Below, piece after piece: positions 1-8,503 of a stretch of DNA of 34,352 nt. The notes below the pieces were generated by a model that saw only the letters and a program-made list of their open reading frames with translations, searched no databases and was not told the origin of the DNA. The DNA is from a virus. Each line of letters starts with the position of its first letter. The first letter of the stretch is position 1. The DNA is taken from the IMG/VR virus record IMGVR_UViG_3300025543_000099, positions 1 through 34,352 of that record; one strand, 5' to 3'. The translations under genes were made by a program, and so were the position numbers.

Positions 1-340
1 TCCCAGCGTTAGGGTTAAATTGAGGGTCTGTTAGTAGTTTATTTATGTGTTTAATTGCTTCATTTCTTTCATCCATATCACCTAAGTAATATTTTTTGGC
101 TCCTATTTTTACCATTAATGAAAATTCCTCGAAATAAATCATAAATGATGTTCCATTTAATAATCTAACTTCATAGGAAGGGGGAACAGTATTGGCTGCT
201 TTTAGAGTATCAACATATCTAATTAAAGGATTTAATTTTAAATCATCTTTTAAAGCCGATACTATTTCTGCTGGTGCAGGATATTTTTCCTCCATTAAAC
301 GAGAAACTTCTTTTTTAATATATTCTTTAAGTTGTTTCAT
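1..340 (-). CDS. Unknown phage protein, C-terminus cut by window edge
   Basis: Read from ATG at 340, the frame stays open for 113 codons to the window edge, so the gene is partial at its 3' end. Its ATG shares one base with the TAA of the upstream gene (TAATG junction), which supports both the start and translational coupling. The N-terminus [19 protein letters not shown] is a charged amphipathic helix of the type that begins several other proteins here. It is followed by an alpha/beta stretch with the segments YEVRLLNGTSFMIYFEEF and KKYYLGDMDERNEAIKHI. I do not recognise the family. Because it lies downstream of other phage proteins of unknown function, I infer a virion or assembly role, with low certainty. 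Confidence 0.75.
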   Translation of the reverse strand, partial: MKQLKEYIKKEVSRLMEEKYPAPAEIVSALKDDLKLNPLIRYVDTLKAANTVPPSYEVRLLNGTSFMIYFEEFSLMVKIGAKKYYLGDMDERNEAIKHINKLLTDPQFNPNAG

Positions 341-2154
341 TATTTTTTGGTTGCTTTAGAAATAGCTTTTCTTCTGTTGGCTAAATATTTATCTGTTTTG
401 TCTACTTTACCATCATTGTTGATGTCATCGTCTTCTTTTCCTACTGGATCTAATTTTTCGTCCATTACAGCATCTAGTTGAGCTAATTTTTCTTCTCCAT
501 CTAAATAGTGTTTAGCACCTACCAAATAATCTCTAGCTTTAATGATTTTCTTTTGCCACCAGTGTGGAAAATCTACTTCACCTTCCATATCATCGTACTT
601 GTCTACCATTTTAAATAATTCAGTAGCATACTTAGCTATTCTGTAAAGGTCAGATTTTAGCATGTGTGGTTCATCATCTTGGTGACCTATATCTAGATCT
701 TCGTCTATTCTTGTTACATTACCTTTTACTAAATAGTAAGTGCCTTTAGTAGGATGGGTAATTTTAGTATTTCTATCGACTTTTTTTTCTAATTCGGGAT
801 TTTTTATAATTCCTAAATCATTAACGTAAACATCTCCTGTTTGTGTGTTTTTAAGAGAAACTGCTTTTGGGACTTTTATGGTTTGTTGTTGTCCGTAATC
901 TCCTGTTTTTGATATAAGTACATTTAAATTGTTAGGATCGTTTTGAACTAATTTAGTTTTTAATCTGATAGCGTCATTTTTGCTGATTTTATCTTTAAGA
1001 ACTTGATACTCCCAACTATCCATGTCTGGATTTTGTTTTACAGCAGTATATAAAGGACTAGCAAGGCCTTGTTTTACCTTATTCATCCAATCATTTCTAA
1101 ACAATCCTTTAAATGATTCTCCTGATTTTCGATCACCATAAAATGATTCCCCAGTAGATTTTAGAGTTACTTTAACTAGTTTTCTATCTTGATCTGTATT
1201 TTCGTCTACTTTATCTACTAGTTCTACGTCTACACCTTTTTTAGCTAATTTTTCAGCTTCAGCAGCGTCGTCTGTTTTGACTGATCCATTTTGTTCTTTA
1301 ATATTATTTCTTAGATCATTCATAAACTTATTCATTGATATAGCTTGTTTTTGGTCTATATCTTTTAAATTTTCTGGAAACTCTATACCGTACATAGATT
1401 TAAATCTATTTTTCCAAAAATCAGGTGTACTAGAATTATTTACAGCGTTGAATACCTTTTCAAGTCTTTCAGGTTGAATTGCAAGTGTTTCTTCTTCTAT
1501 TGTTTCTTGCAATTGAGCCATTTTAGACTTTACAATATTTTTAAATTCATTTGCGGCTTCAGAACCAAAGTTACCATCAACAACTCTAAACATTTTTCGA
1601 TAATGTCTCATCATATCTTCAGCATATATTTTAGCATTTAATGATGGTGATTCGTTTTCATCTAAAGATTCAAATTGAGATGATTGTGTTCCTCCTTTTG
1701 GTGCTGTATAATCTTTTGCTAAATCATTAAACATTACCCACAAGTAAACATTACCATAAACACCCGCTGGAGATACATCTGTTATTTCGTAATCTTCTAT
1801 GTATGTTTTATATTGGGTATATGTTTTAAGTGCTGCTGCTTTTGCTTTTGCTTTTGATCTTTCTATTTGGTCTGTTGTTTCTCTACCAAATAATGCTCCT
1901 GGTCCAGGTCCATTATAATGTGGGAATTTAATAATTGTTCCGCCTGTTCTTTTATCTAGATATGAAGAGATTTCATCAGTATCTGCATCATCAACAAGTT
2001 CATCATGATACACATCAGCAGCATATAACATTTCTCTAACTAAACTAAGAGTGTCTGGATCAAATGTTTTGGGTGTTTTAAATTCTGTTAGATTTTCGCT
2101 TACTACCTCTTGGATAGCTTCTTGTACTAGTTTTATAATGTCTTGCTTTTTCAT
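340..2154 (-). CDS. Unknown 604-residue phage protein with C-terminal EF-hand/dockerin-like loop
   Basis: A long, hydrophilic, lysine- and aspartate-rich protein. The N-terminus [20 protein letters not shown] is an amphipathic helix like those of neighbouring proteins. Around residues 488-555 there is a compact segment beginning [19 protein letters not shown] and containing [10 protein letters not shown] believe this segment recurs in hypothetical proteins of marine T4-like phages, but that is recollection and was not searched. Residues 577-588 read [12 protein letters not shown], a textbook calcium-binding loop (D at 1, N at 3, D at 5, G at 6, hydrophobic at 8, D at 12), followed by a basic tail. 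No catalytic motif is visible. The start is preceded by A/T-rich sequence without a Shine-Dalgarno motif. A structural or capsid-associated role is possible but inferred only from context. Confidence 0.85.
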   Translation of the reverse strand: MKKQDIIKLVQEAIQEVVSENLTEFKTPKTFDPDTLSLVREMLYAADVYHDELVDDADTDEISSYLDKRTGGTIIKFPHYNGPGPGALFGRETTDQIERSKAKAKAAALKTYTQYKTYIEDYEITDVSPAGVYGNVYLWVMFNDLAKDYTAPKGGTQSSQFESLDENESPSLNAKIYAEDMMRHYRKMFRVVDGNFGSEAANEFKNIVKSKMAQLQETIEEETLAIQPERLEKVFNAVNNSSTPDFWKNRFKSMYGIEFPENLKDIDQKQAISMNKFMNDLRNNIKEQNGSVKTDDAAEAEKLAKKGVDVELVDKVDENTDQDRKLVKVTLKSTGESFYGDRKSGESFKGLFRNDWMNKVKQGLASPLYTAVKQNPDMDSWEYQVLKDKISKNDAIRLKTKLVQNDPNNLNVLISKTGDYGQQQTIKVPKAVSLKNTQTGDVYVNDLGIIKNPELEKKVDRNTKITHPTKGTYYLVKGNVTRIDEDLDIGHQDDEPHMLKSDLYRIAKYATELFKMVDKYDDMEGEVDFPHWWQKKIIKARDYLVGAKHYLDGEEKLAQLDAVMDEKLDPVGKEDDDINNDGKVDKTDKYLANRRKAISKATKK

Positions 2155-2155
2155 A

Positions 2156-2407
2156 TTAAAATTTTGTAAAACGTGTTCTATTAGGATTACCTATGGATTG
2201 TGTTTTTTCCATTCCACTCGTATGGTTTCCCATAGCACCGTATCCTACATTTTTATTTGCATAATTTTCTACTTCATCTTGGTCATCAGCAAAAGGTCTA
2301 GGAGAAGTAATATTATTGCCGTCTGTGGCGTTTCCACCACTGGCACCAGTACCAGTATATTCTCTGATTACTGACCTAATTAGTTCCCTTAGTTCCTTTT
2401 TCGTCAT
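2156..2407 (-). CDS. Small unknown protein with amphipathic N-terminal helix
   Basis: An 83-residue protein. It begins [19 protein letters not shown], an amphipathic helix of the recurring type, and continues as a Gly/Asn/Asp-rich, probably disordered tail containing [16 protein letters not shown]. Its first 32 bases overlap the 3' end of the upstream zinc-finger gene in another frame, and its stop lies one base before the next start, so it sits in a tightly packed operon. No family is recognised. The helix plus disordered tail suggests a small structural, scaffold-associated or decoration protein, which is inference only. Its in-frame length, its ATG and the shared N-terminal motif argue that it is a real gene. 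Confidence 0.7.
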   Translation of the reverse strand: MTKKELRELIRSVIREYTGTGASGGNATDGNNITSPRPFADDQDEVENYANKNVGYGAMGNHTSGMEKTQSIGNPNRTRFTKF

Positions 2408-2975
2408 TTAATTCTTTTTTTAAATGTTCACGACGTGTTTTGGCAGCTTCTTTTACGTTTTTAGTAAATTCTTTTTTATCAATACCACCAACCCATCTTT
2501 CAATTACTCCATCTTCTGATACAAAGCTTGAGTTTGATGCGTTTATTGCGTCTAATAAATATGACTCCATTTCGTCTACTATGTCAAGTGAGTTTTTGTT
2601 TTTTAATTTTTTAATATAATCATTATACTCACCACGAATTCTTAACTTATGTTCGAATTCTATAACACAATCAAAACATTTTTTATGTATTTTATAGTTT
2701 GGTTTATCCAAACGTTTTTTCATTATTTTACCACAGTTAGGACAACTTAAGGGTGTAAATACTTCTTTTTTAATTACATCTAATTTTGATACTGTTTGTT
2801 TAATACCATTTTTTATTGTCCATGTTTTTCTACCTTCCGTCCAAACATCACCTTCTTTGTAATCTTCTGTTTTTTTATTGTAACCTATTTGTGTACCAGT
2901 TGATGCACCAGTTTTCCCTGTAATTAAATTACGGGCTCTTTGTACGTCTTTTCTTTTAAATTCTTTTTTTAACAT
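2376..2975 (-). CDS. Zinc-finger phage protein of unknown function
   Basis: A 199-residue protein with a four-cysteine zinc ribbon: CPNC at residues 78-81 and CFDC at 100-103, separated by a basic segment. Before it comes a basic N-terminus (KRKDVQRARNLITGKTG) and the segment GDVWTEGRKTWTIKNGIKQT. After it comes a helical, charged C-terminus. I believe proteins of this build are common in marine T4-like phages and remain uncharacterised. The zinc ribbon and basic ends suggest nucleic-acid or protein binding. The downstream 83-residue gene starts inside its last codons. The start follows the upstream stop closely, within an operon. No enzymatic motif is visible. Confidence 0.8.
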   Translation of the reverse strand: MLKKEFKRKDVQRARNLITGKTGASTGTQIGYNKKTEDYKEGDVWTEGRKTWTIKNGIKQTVSKLDVIKKEVFTPLSCPNCGKIMKKRLDKPNYKIHKKCFDCVIEFEHKLRIRGEYNDYIKKLKNKNSLDIVDEMESYLLDAINASNSSFVSEDGVIERWVGGIDKKEFTKNVKEAAKTRREHLKKELNDEKGTKGTN

Positions 2976-2983
2976 AACTTTTT

Positions 2984-3880
2984 TTAACTTACATCCATAG
3001 CAGCATCGTGGTCTGCGTCGATTCCTTTTTCTTTTAATTGAGCTACTATTTTGTCTAATATTGACTCATCGTAGCTTCTTGGTATTTCCATATCAATACC
3101 TAATCCTTTAAGATATTTTGTTCCTTCTTCTCTGTCTAATCTTTTACCATCTACTTTCATTTTATAAAATCTAAAACCAGGATCTGTGTATGATATATCT
3201 ACACTTTCGTTTATACTATGTAATTTATTATACCAAGCTTTATATTCAGGATCTCTGTCAAGATTAGCTGCTACCATATTTGATAATGCATCAAATCCTC
3301 CTTGATCAAAACGATCTAATTCAGCTTGGGCATCATCTGGATCTTCAACATATTTTAAAATAATGTTAAGTAATTCATCCATACTTTCATCGTCAAAAAC
3401 TGTAGGTTGGTTTTCGTTTAGATATCCTAATTCGGATGCTATTTCTTTTAAATTTTCAAACATAGAATCATCATCTTCCATACCTGCCATTTTTTTAGCT
3501 CTTGCTGCGGGCATTAAATCTTCTGGTTCCATAAAAGTTCTTTTATCTTTACCAGAAATACTACGACCATAATCATCTGTATCCATCATCATGCTAACAT
3601 AAGCTGCTTTTGGGTCTTCTGGTAATGTGTCTATTTTACCTTGTCTAACTAGACCCATAAAGTATAATTTAGCTTTTTGGTCTAATGATAATTCTTGTAT
3701 TTTTTCCTTAAGTGATTTTTTTTCTTGAGCTTTATCAACATCTTTAACACTTTGAAGGCCGTTTAATCTTTTAGCTTCAGCATCTGCTCTTTCTTTAGTA
3801 GCAAAGTCAGTTACTATTTTATCACCATCCATTACTCGATAAGTATCGTTTGTTTTTGAATATTCTACTTTATATTTCAT
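2984..3880 (-). CDS. Unknown 298-residue acidic phage protein
   Basis: The N-terminal 40 residues (MKYKVEYSKTNDTYRVMDGD, then KERADAEAKRLNG) look like a small beta-beta-alpha module. The rest is acidic and mostly helical, rich in Asp and Met, with segments such as MFENLKEIASELGYLNENQ and DESMDELLNIILKYVEDPDD. No catalytic motif, signal peptide or membrane segment is visible. The start codon is preceded by an uninterrupted A/T run (mainly AAAAAATAAAAAAATAAAAA), with no Shine-Dalgarno sequence, as expected in Bacteroidota-type initiation. It lies 18 bases downstream of the large nucleotidyltransferase fusion gene and probably shares its transcript. Function unknown. Confidence 0.8.
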   Translation of the reverse strand: MKYKVEYSKTNDTYRVMDGDKIVTDFATKERADAEAKRLNGLQSVKDVDKAQEKKSLKEKIQELSLDQKAKLYFMGLVRQGKIDTLPEDPKAAYVSMMMDTDDYGRSISGKDKRTFMEPEDLMPAARAKKMAGMEDDDSMFENLKEIASELGYLNENQPTVFDDESMDELLNIILKYVEDPDDAQAELDRFDQGGFDALSNMVAANLDRDPEYKAWYNKLHSINESVDISYTDPGFRFYKMKVDGKRLDREEGTKYLKGLGIDMEIPRSYDESILDKIVAQLKEKGIDADHDAAMDVS

Positions 3881-3898
3881 TTTTTATTTTTTTATTTT

Positions 3899-6800
3899 TT
3901 AAAAGTCTGAGGCCATTCCTCCTAATATAAATTTTCCAGTAATTTTAAAAGGAACTTTAGCTATGCTTTCATCCCTAATTACTACACCTTCGTGGTTTTC
4001 AACTGAACCCATAGGTGAATCTAATACTTTAAGTACTTCATCTCCTAATTTTTCAGTTGCAAGGTAAGTTACAAATCCATCTATAGCTTTTTTCTTGTCG
4101 GCTTCATTGTCAAATAAATCATCAACATTTTCGCCATTTAATATAGCAAGATAAACTTGTTTAGAAACAGCTCCAACTTTTTTTCTGTTAATAGTGCTGC
4201 TTCCTTCCTTGTATCCAACATTCATAAATATAAAATCATCTTTAGGAATAGAACTTACTGTATCTAACCATTGTGATAAGGATTTAGTTTCTGTTCCTTC
4301 ACTTGATTCAACACTGTAGTTTTTTGATAGTGCTGAGCTAAAATTTGGTTTTTTCTTCATTTCAGTTGGCACTGAACCATATACTTCAAAATTTCTTTTT
4401 TTAGCTATTGGTTTTAGATTATTTAAGAGTGATTGAAGTGCATTTTTATCATAAGATATTTCAGAAGAAGAACGTTTAACTAGTGGTCCTTTTTTACCTT
4501 GTACTTCTTCCATTTTGACTTTATTTAAACCATGAATAGCTATAAAGTTAGAGCCATAATCTTGTACGTTAGTTTTTCCACTAACATATTCCATATTGAA
4601 TAGTATGTTTGGATCATCCCAAGCACCTAATTTTTTAAGATCATTTTCAATTTTAGGTAAGGCTTCATTAAACATATCTAATACTTCTCCCCCTACTTTT
4701 ACCATTCCATGGCCTTTTCCAAATCTATCTAATAAATCATCTTTTGTAATACCTTTAATATCGAGTTCTTTTTTAGAACCTCTATCCATTACAAACTGTT
4801 TTTTACCATCTATATCTACTAATCTAATAGATGAGTTAACACCATCTATTTTTACAGAACCCGGGTTTTTATCTAATGAATTTGCTGCTTTTTCAAATGT
4901 TGTTTTTAAATCTCTACCTGTTTTTACATTTGGTAGATCGAAAGGATGAGCCATATGTCCTGCTGCTCCTCCTTCAGTTAATAACATTTCGTTGATGATT
5001 TCTTTCCACCAGTTTTTAGTAAATGTATCTTCTTTTCTCATACGTTGTGTTTTTTTCTTAGATGCTTCTTTACGTTTTTTAATATAATCAAAAGCTGTTC
5101 TTAAACGTTTTTTAACATCTGGATCTTTAGCTCTATTTAAAGCTGCTCTTACTCTTTGATGGATTAAATTTATTACTTGAGATTGACGAGCGTGAGATTT
5201 ACTTTTAAATGATTTTTTATTTAAAGTATCTACTATATCTTGCCTAGTTGAAAATTTAACACTTACTGTATCTGTGGGATCTTCGTCTGTATATAATCTT
5301 CTTCCTGATCCTTTTGGTTTTTTACCTGTACCTTTTTTAGGATCAGCTTCATTAATAGGTTCGTAAGCTGAGCCATAAGGGGCTGCTTTACCTTTATGTT
5401 TAGCTTGTGCTTTAGGATCTATGTTTTCTTTATTAGTTGTTGTTTTTAATGTTTTAGCTAAATTTAAGGCTTTAAGGTATTTTTTATTTTTTTCGCTCGG
5501 ATTATCCATTTTTTTAATCCGTGAGATTTCTTTGTTGATTAAAGATAAAGGAATTTTTTCTCCGTCTTTAATTTTAAGTCTTTTTCTTACAGTACCTTGT
5601 TTTAGATTACCTTTTTTCTTACCCTTAGCAGCCATTTTTTCATAAGTGTCACCTTCTAAATAACCTTTCTTTTTAGCGTCTTTAGGGCTGTTTGTAAAAG
5701 TATCACTTGCTTGGTATCTTACTTTTTGTACTTGGTCTGCTTTATATGGTGGATAATTTTCGTTCTTTTTAGCCATTTTAGTTGCTGTAGCTATCTTAAC
5801 TGATTTCCAATCTTTACCATAACGTTTTTTAAATTCTTTGTCTGGTAAACTTTGAGCTATTCTTTCCTCTTCAGCTGAAAGATCTCTTTCTAAGGATAGT
5901 TGGGGATTAGGTGTTTGGAAATCTTTTTTTCTTAAAATTGTTTTAGCTATTATCTTATCTGCTTGTTTTAAGAAAGGTATATTAAGGTTTGTTCTACTAT
6001 CCGATGCTACTATTTCTTTATATTTTGATAAGAAATCAAATAAATCTTTTTTCTTTTTAGCTAAACGTTTAAAAAACCCAATTAATTCAGCATTTGATAT
6101 TTCTTTATCATTACGGGGATCATTTAGTCTATTAAAAAAGTGATCTGAAGTTAAATCAACATCTACAGGATCTAATTGTTTGTCTGCGAAAGTATCTATA
6201 GCATCTAAATCTCCGGGGGATACTTTTTCATACATTTTTCTTGTTAAAGTACCTTTTAAATAATCAGGTACTTCCATGTATTGATCTCCTTGTTTAGCTG
6301 TGTCTTTTTTTAAGCGTTTAAGATTTTTAGCATGTTTTTTCTTTTCAGGTTCAGTCATCATGCCCATCATTAATTCTTCCATTTCCTGTTCTACTTCATA
6401 CATTCTGCCATATATGCCTCCTCTTTTATATTTGTAAGAAGGTTCAATGTCATCTTTGGGACCAGGATCGTTTGATTTTGCAAAATCATAAAACTTATTT
6501 CTTGGATCATAAAAGTCTTCATTTAAAGAAGAAACTAATTCCCATGCTCTGTCTTTTTGTTCGTCTGTTAGGAATTCAGGGATATATTTTTGAAATGATT
6601 CTTTATCGCCATTTTTAATAAACTCTCTCATTTTAGTACCTGATACTCCTCCTGCTTGGGGTGGTACTAAAGTTGTTTCGAATTTGATACCTCTTGGTTC
6701 TGCAAATTTATAGATATTTTTAAAACGAGCATCATTTATATCCTTTTCGCCCATTCCTAAATAAATTGTAGATTCACCAGGTGCTTCTTTTTCTACAAAA

Positions 6801-7057
6801 TCATATACATCTTGTACAGGAGAATTTGAATTTGAGGCTACTACTGTTATTTTTTGTGAATTTGAGTTAGGGTCATTTTTTAAGAAAAGATCCCATAATT
6901 GTAAAGATATTTCTCTTGTGATGCCATCTCTTTCTTTGGCTCCCACTTTTACTATTACGGTATCAGCGTCAGTATTTTCAGCTAACCATATAGCCATATT
7001 ATAATGACCAGCATGAGGTGGTTTAAATCCTCCAGGTAAAAGTGCGATTCTTTCCAT
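3899..7057 (-). CDS. Fusion of HxGH nucleotidyltransferase and ligase-type nucleotidyltransferase
   Basis: This 1052-residue protein carries two unrelated nucleotidyltransferase signatures. Residues 1-180 match the cytidylyltransferase/NMN-adenylyltransferase fold: GGFKPPHAGH with HxGH at 15-18, and GGVSGTKMREF at 136-146 in place of the family's ISSTxxR motif. Residues about 180-700 are lysine-rich and helical, with SGRRLYTDEDPTD and a histidine/arginine-rich helical segment. Residues 700-1052 carry ordered motifs of the covalent DNA/RNA ligase and capping-enzyme superfamily: KIDG at 736-739 (motif I, K736 the candidate nucleotide-accepting lysine), NMEYV at 821-825 (motif III-like), EGVVIR at 1023-1028 (motif IV) and FKITGKF near 1037-1043 (motif V-like). 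I recall similar uncharacterised proteins in marine phages. Substrates are unknown; NAD, nucleotide or RNA-end metabolism is conceivable. A candidate late promoter lies just upstream. Confidence 0.85.
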   Translation of the reverse strand: MERIALLPGGFKPPHAGHYNMAIWLAENTDADTVIVKVGAKERDGITREISLQLWDLFLKNDPNSNSQKITVVASNSNSPVQDVYDFVEKEAPGESTIYLGMGEKDINDARFKNIYKFAEPRGIKFETTLVPPQAGGVSGTKMREFIKNGDKESFQKYIPEFLTDEQKDRAWELVSSLNEDFYDPRNKFYDFAKSNDPGPKDDIEPSYKYKRGGIYGRMYEVEQEMEELMMGMMTEPEKKKHAKNLKRLKKDTAKQGDQYMEVPDYLKGTLTRKMYEKVSPGDLDAIDTFADKQLDPVDVDLTSDHFFNRLNDPRNDKEISNAELIGFFKRLAKKKKDLFDFLSKYKEIVASDSRTNLNIPFLKQADKIIAKTILRKKDFQTPNPQLSLERDLSAEEERIAQSLPDKEFKKRYGKDWKSVKIATATKMAKKNENYPPYKADQVQKVRYQASDTFTNSPKDAKKKGYLEGDTYEKMAAKGKKKGNLKQGTVRKRLKIKDGEKIPLSLINKEISRIKKMDNPSEKNKKYLKALNLAKTLKTTTNKENIDPKAQAKHKGKAAPYGSAYEPINEADPKKGTGKKPKGSGRRLYTDEDPTDTVSVKFSTRQDIVDTLNKKSFKSKSHARQSQVINLIHQRVRAALNRAKDPDVKKRLRTAFDYIKKRKEASKKKTQRMRKEDTFTKNWWKEIINEMLLTEGGAAGHMAHPFDLPNVKTGRDLKTTFEKAANSLDKNPGSVKIDGVNSSIRLVDIDGKKQFVMDRGSKKELDIKGITKDDLLDRFGKGHGMVKVGGEVLDMFNEALPKIENDLKKLGAWDDPNILFNMEYVSGKTNVQDYGSNFIAIHGLNKVKMEEVQGKKGPLVKRSSSEISYDKNALQSLLNNLKPIAKKRNFEVYGSVPTEMKKKPNFSSALSKNYSVESSEGTETKSLSQWLDTVSSIPKDDFIFMNVGYKEGSSTINRKKVGAVSKQVYLAILNGENVDDLFDNEADKKKAIDGFVTYLATEKLGDEVLKVLDSPMGSVENHEGVVIRDESIAKVPFKITGKFILGGMASDF

Positions 7058-7074
7058 TAATTAACTATAGTTTG

Positions 7075-7085
7075 TTATAAATATA
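7075..7085 (-). promoter_or_regulatory. Candidate late promoter element before nucleotidyltransferase fusion
   Basis: On the minus strand the sequence is TATATTTATAA, followed by CAAAC, 17 bases before the ATG at 7057. It is the same motif as at 11955, 21631, 25025 and 30644. It fits the Bacteroidota -7 consensus (TAnnTTTG) except for the last base. Candidate target of the gp55-like sigma factor; inferred from recurrence and position. Confidence 0.45.
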
Positions 7086-7090
7086 AACCT

Positions 7091-8014
7091 TTATGACAAG
7101 GCTAATTTTTTCTTTATCAATACAGAAGCTGTTAATTTGGTTGCTTTGTGTAGTAATTTTGTGAAAGCTTCAAAACCCAATTCAGATGGGTCTTTATCGC
7201 CCATTTCTATAAGGTAGACTTTTTTTCCATAACCCATAAGTGTTTCAGCGTGTTTAAAAGCATCCTTAAGAGCATCTTCATCCAAAGCAAGATATATTTT
7301 TTCAACATTTGATTCAATTATTTGTTTCATTAAAGAATCAGAAATTCGTTTACCAAATAAAGGAATCGCATTACGTTTTATGGCCATTGCATCAAACGCA
7401 CCTTCGCATAAAATAATGGGTAAATCCCAGTTTATATACATTTCAAACCCAATTATATCCTTGGTACTGGAAGCGAGTTTATGTTTAATATATGCGTTTT
7501 TATCAAATGATCTACCAACATAATAATTTAAAAAACCATCTTTATCGTATGAAGGTATCACCACCATATTTCTTAAATCACCTTGTTCACAATAATGTAA
7601 ATCATATTTAACTACATCTTGTTGTGTGATTCCTCTTTGATTTAAATAATGTAATGCATGTTTTGACAATATCGCTGAAGAGGACATTATAGGCGTTACA
7701 CCCTGTGGTAATTGCAAAGAACCCGATGGGGCTTTAATGGTGGTTTGTTTTTTGAAACTGTATTGAGAATCAATGTCTTTTAAAAGTTCGTATGCTTTTG
7801 GTGATGCACTTACTGCTTTGAGTAGTTTGGATGCTCTGTGTCCTTTATATCCACAAACCCAACATTGGAATTTTTGTGTTGTTAAATTTAGGGTTAATTT
7901 TTTCTTATGGTGGTTGCAAGAAGGGCAACTAAATACAGCTTCTTCGCCTCCACGAGCTGATTTACTTTTACCTAAAACTGATTCTAATAATTGTCTTAAT
8001 AGATCTTCCTTCAT
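7091..8014 (-). CDS. DNA primase (zinc ribbon plus TOPRIM)
   Basis: A 307-residue DnaG-type/T4 gp61-type primase that makes RNA primers for lagging-strand synthesis. An N-terminal zinc ribbon is visible (CPSC at 30-33, CWVC at 51-54, with His35/36 nearby). A catalytic TOPRIM core follows: ILCEGAFDAMAIK with the glutamate at 204, ALDEDA with D245 and D247, and GDKDPSELG at 272-280. There is no helicase domain, so it would partner with a separate helicase outside the window. Its length is close to that of stand-alone phage primases. It is the only clear replication enzyme in the window and sits next to a GIY-YIG nuclease at the edge of the tail module. The start is supported by the zinc ribbon lying close to the N-terminus. 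Confidence 0.92.
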   Translation of the reverse strand: MKEDLLRQLLESVLGKSKSARGGEEAVFSCPSCNHHKKKLTLNLTTQKFQCWVCGYKGHRASKLLKAVSASPKAYELLKDIDSQYSFKKQTTIKAPSGSLQLPQGVTPIMSSSAILSKHALHYLNQRGITQQDVVKYDLHYCEQGDLRNMVVIPSYDKDGFLNYYVGRSFDKNAYIKHKLASSTKDIIGFEMYINWDLPIILCEGAFDAMAIKRNAIPLFGKRISDSLMKQIIESNVEKIYLALDEDALKDAFKHAETLMGYGKKVYLIEMGDKDPSELGFEAFTKLLHKATKLTASVLIKKKLALS

Positions 8015-8040
8015 ACTGTGAATATACGAAAGAAAATTAA

Positions 8041-8481
8041 CTAAACAAAATCTCTATCGAAAAACTTACCTAAAATATTGTCATTAAGCCATTCATTCGA
8101 TTCAATCACACCTAGCGTAAATTGATATTTACACTCCAAGTAAGTTAATTCTTTTTTATTATAGGCAATTTCTAATATCTCTCTTGAAAATTCATCTTCA
8201 CCACCTGTTTTTAACATTTCTTTTATAAAATGGTGGGAGCCATAATATGTTTTCCAATCGCTTTCTTTTTGTACTCTGGTATGTGTGGGGGTTCTTCCCT
8301 TCTTACCGGCGTACTCTAAAAGTTCTTTTTTAGTAAGTTTTTTCTTACGATTGTACATTAGTGATTTTTTACCAATGTATTTTTTACCTGTGATGTGGGT
8401 TGTTTTGTAGACAAAACCGTATGCGTTTTCAGGCAAATCAGCGATATCGTTGATTTCCTTTTCTTTATAAAACCATTTCAT
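8041..8481 (-). CDS. GIY-YIG family endonuclease
   Basis: A 146-residue protein with a variant GIY-YIG nuclease core: YGFVYKTT at 21-28 in place of GIY, GKKYIGKKS at 32-40 containing YIG, R100 in FSREIL as the conserved arginine, and E116 in YLECKYQ as the candidate metal-binding glutamate. It is short and has no obvious DNA-binding extension, so it may be a resolving or repair nuclease, or a reduced homing-type enzyme. It stands alone between the tail-fibre genes and the primase, a module boundary where free-standing phage nucleases often insert. An A/T motif resembling the candidate late promoter lies 9 bases before the start. Its exact role is not determined by the sequence. Confidence 0.8.
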   Translation of the reverse strand: MKWFYKEKEINDIADLPENAYGFVYKTTHITGKKYIGKKSLMYNRKKKLTKKELLEYAGKKGRTPTHTRVQKESDWKTYYGSHHFIKEMLKTGGEDEFSREILEIAYNKKELTYLECKYQFTLGVIESNEWLNDNILGKFFDRDFV

Positions 8482-8490
8482 ATTTTAGTG

Positions 8491-8501
8491 TATTAAATAT
8501 T
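8491..8501 (-). promoter_or_regulatory. Weak copy of the candidate late promoter before GIY-YIG gene
   Basis: The minus strand reads AATATTTAATA, 9 bases before the ATG at 8481. It differs from the better copies at the first base and in the tail, but has the same ATATTTA core and lies in the short intergenic gap. It may be chance in an AT-rich genome. Confidence 0.25.
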
Positions 8502-8503
8502 TT

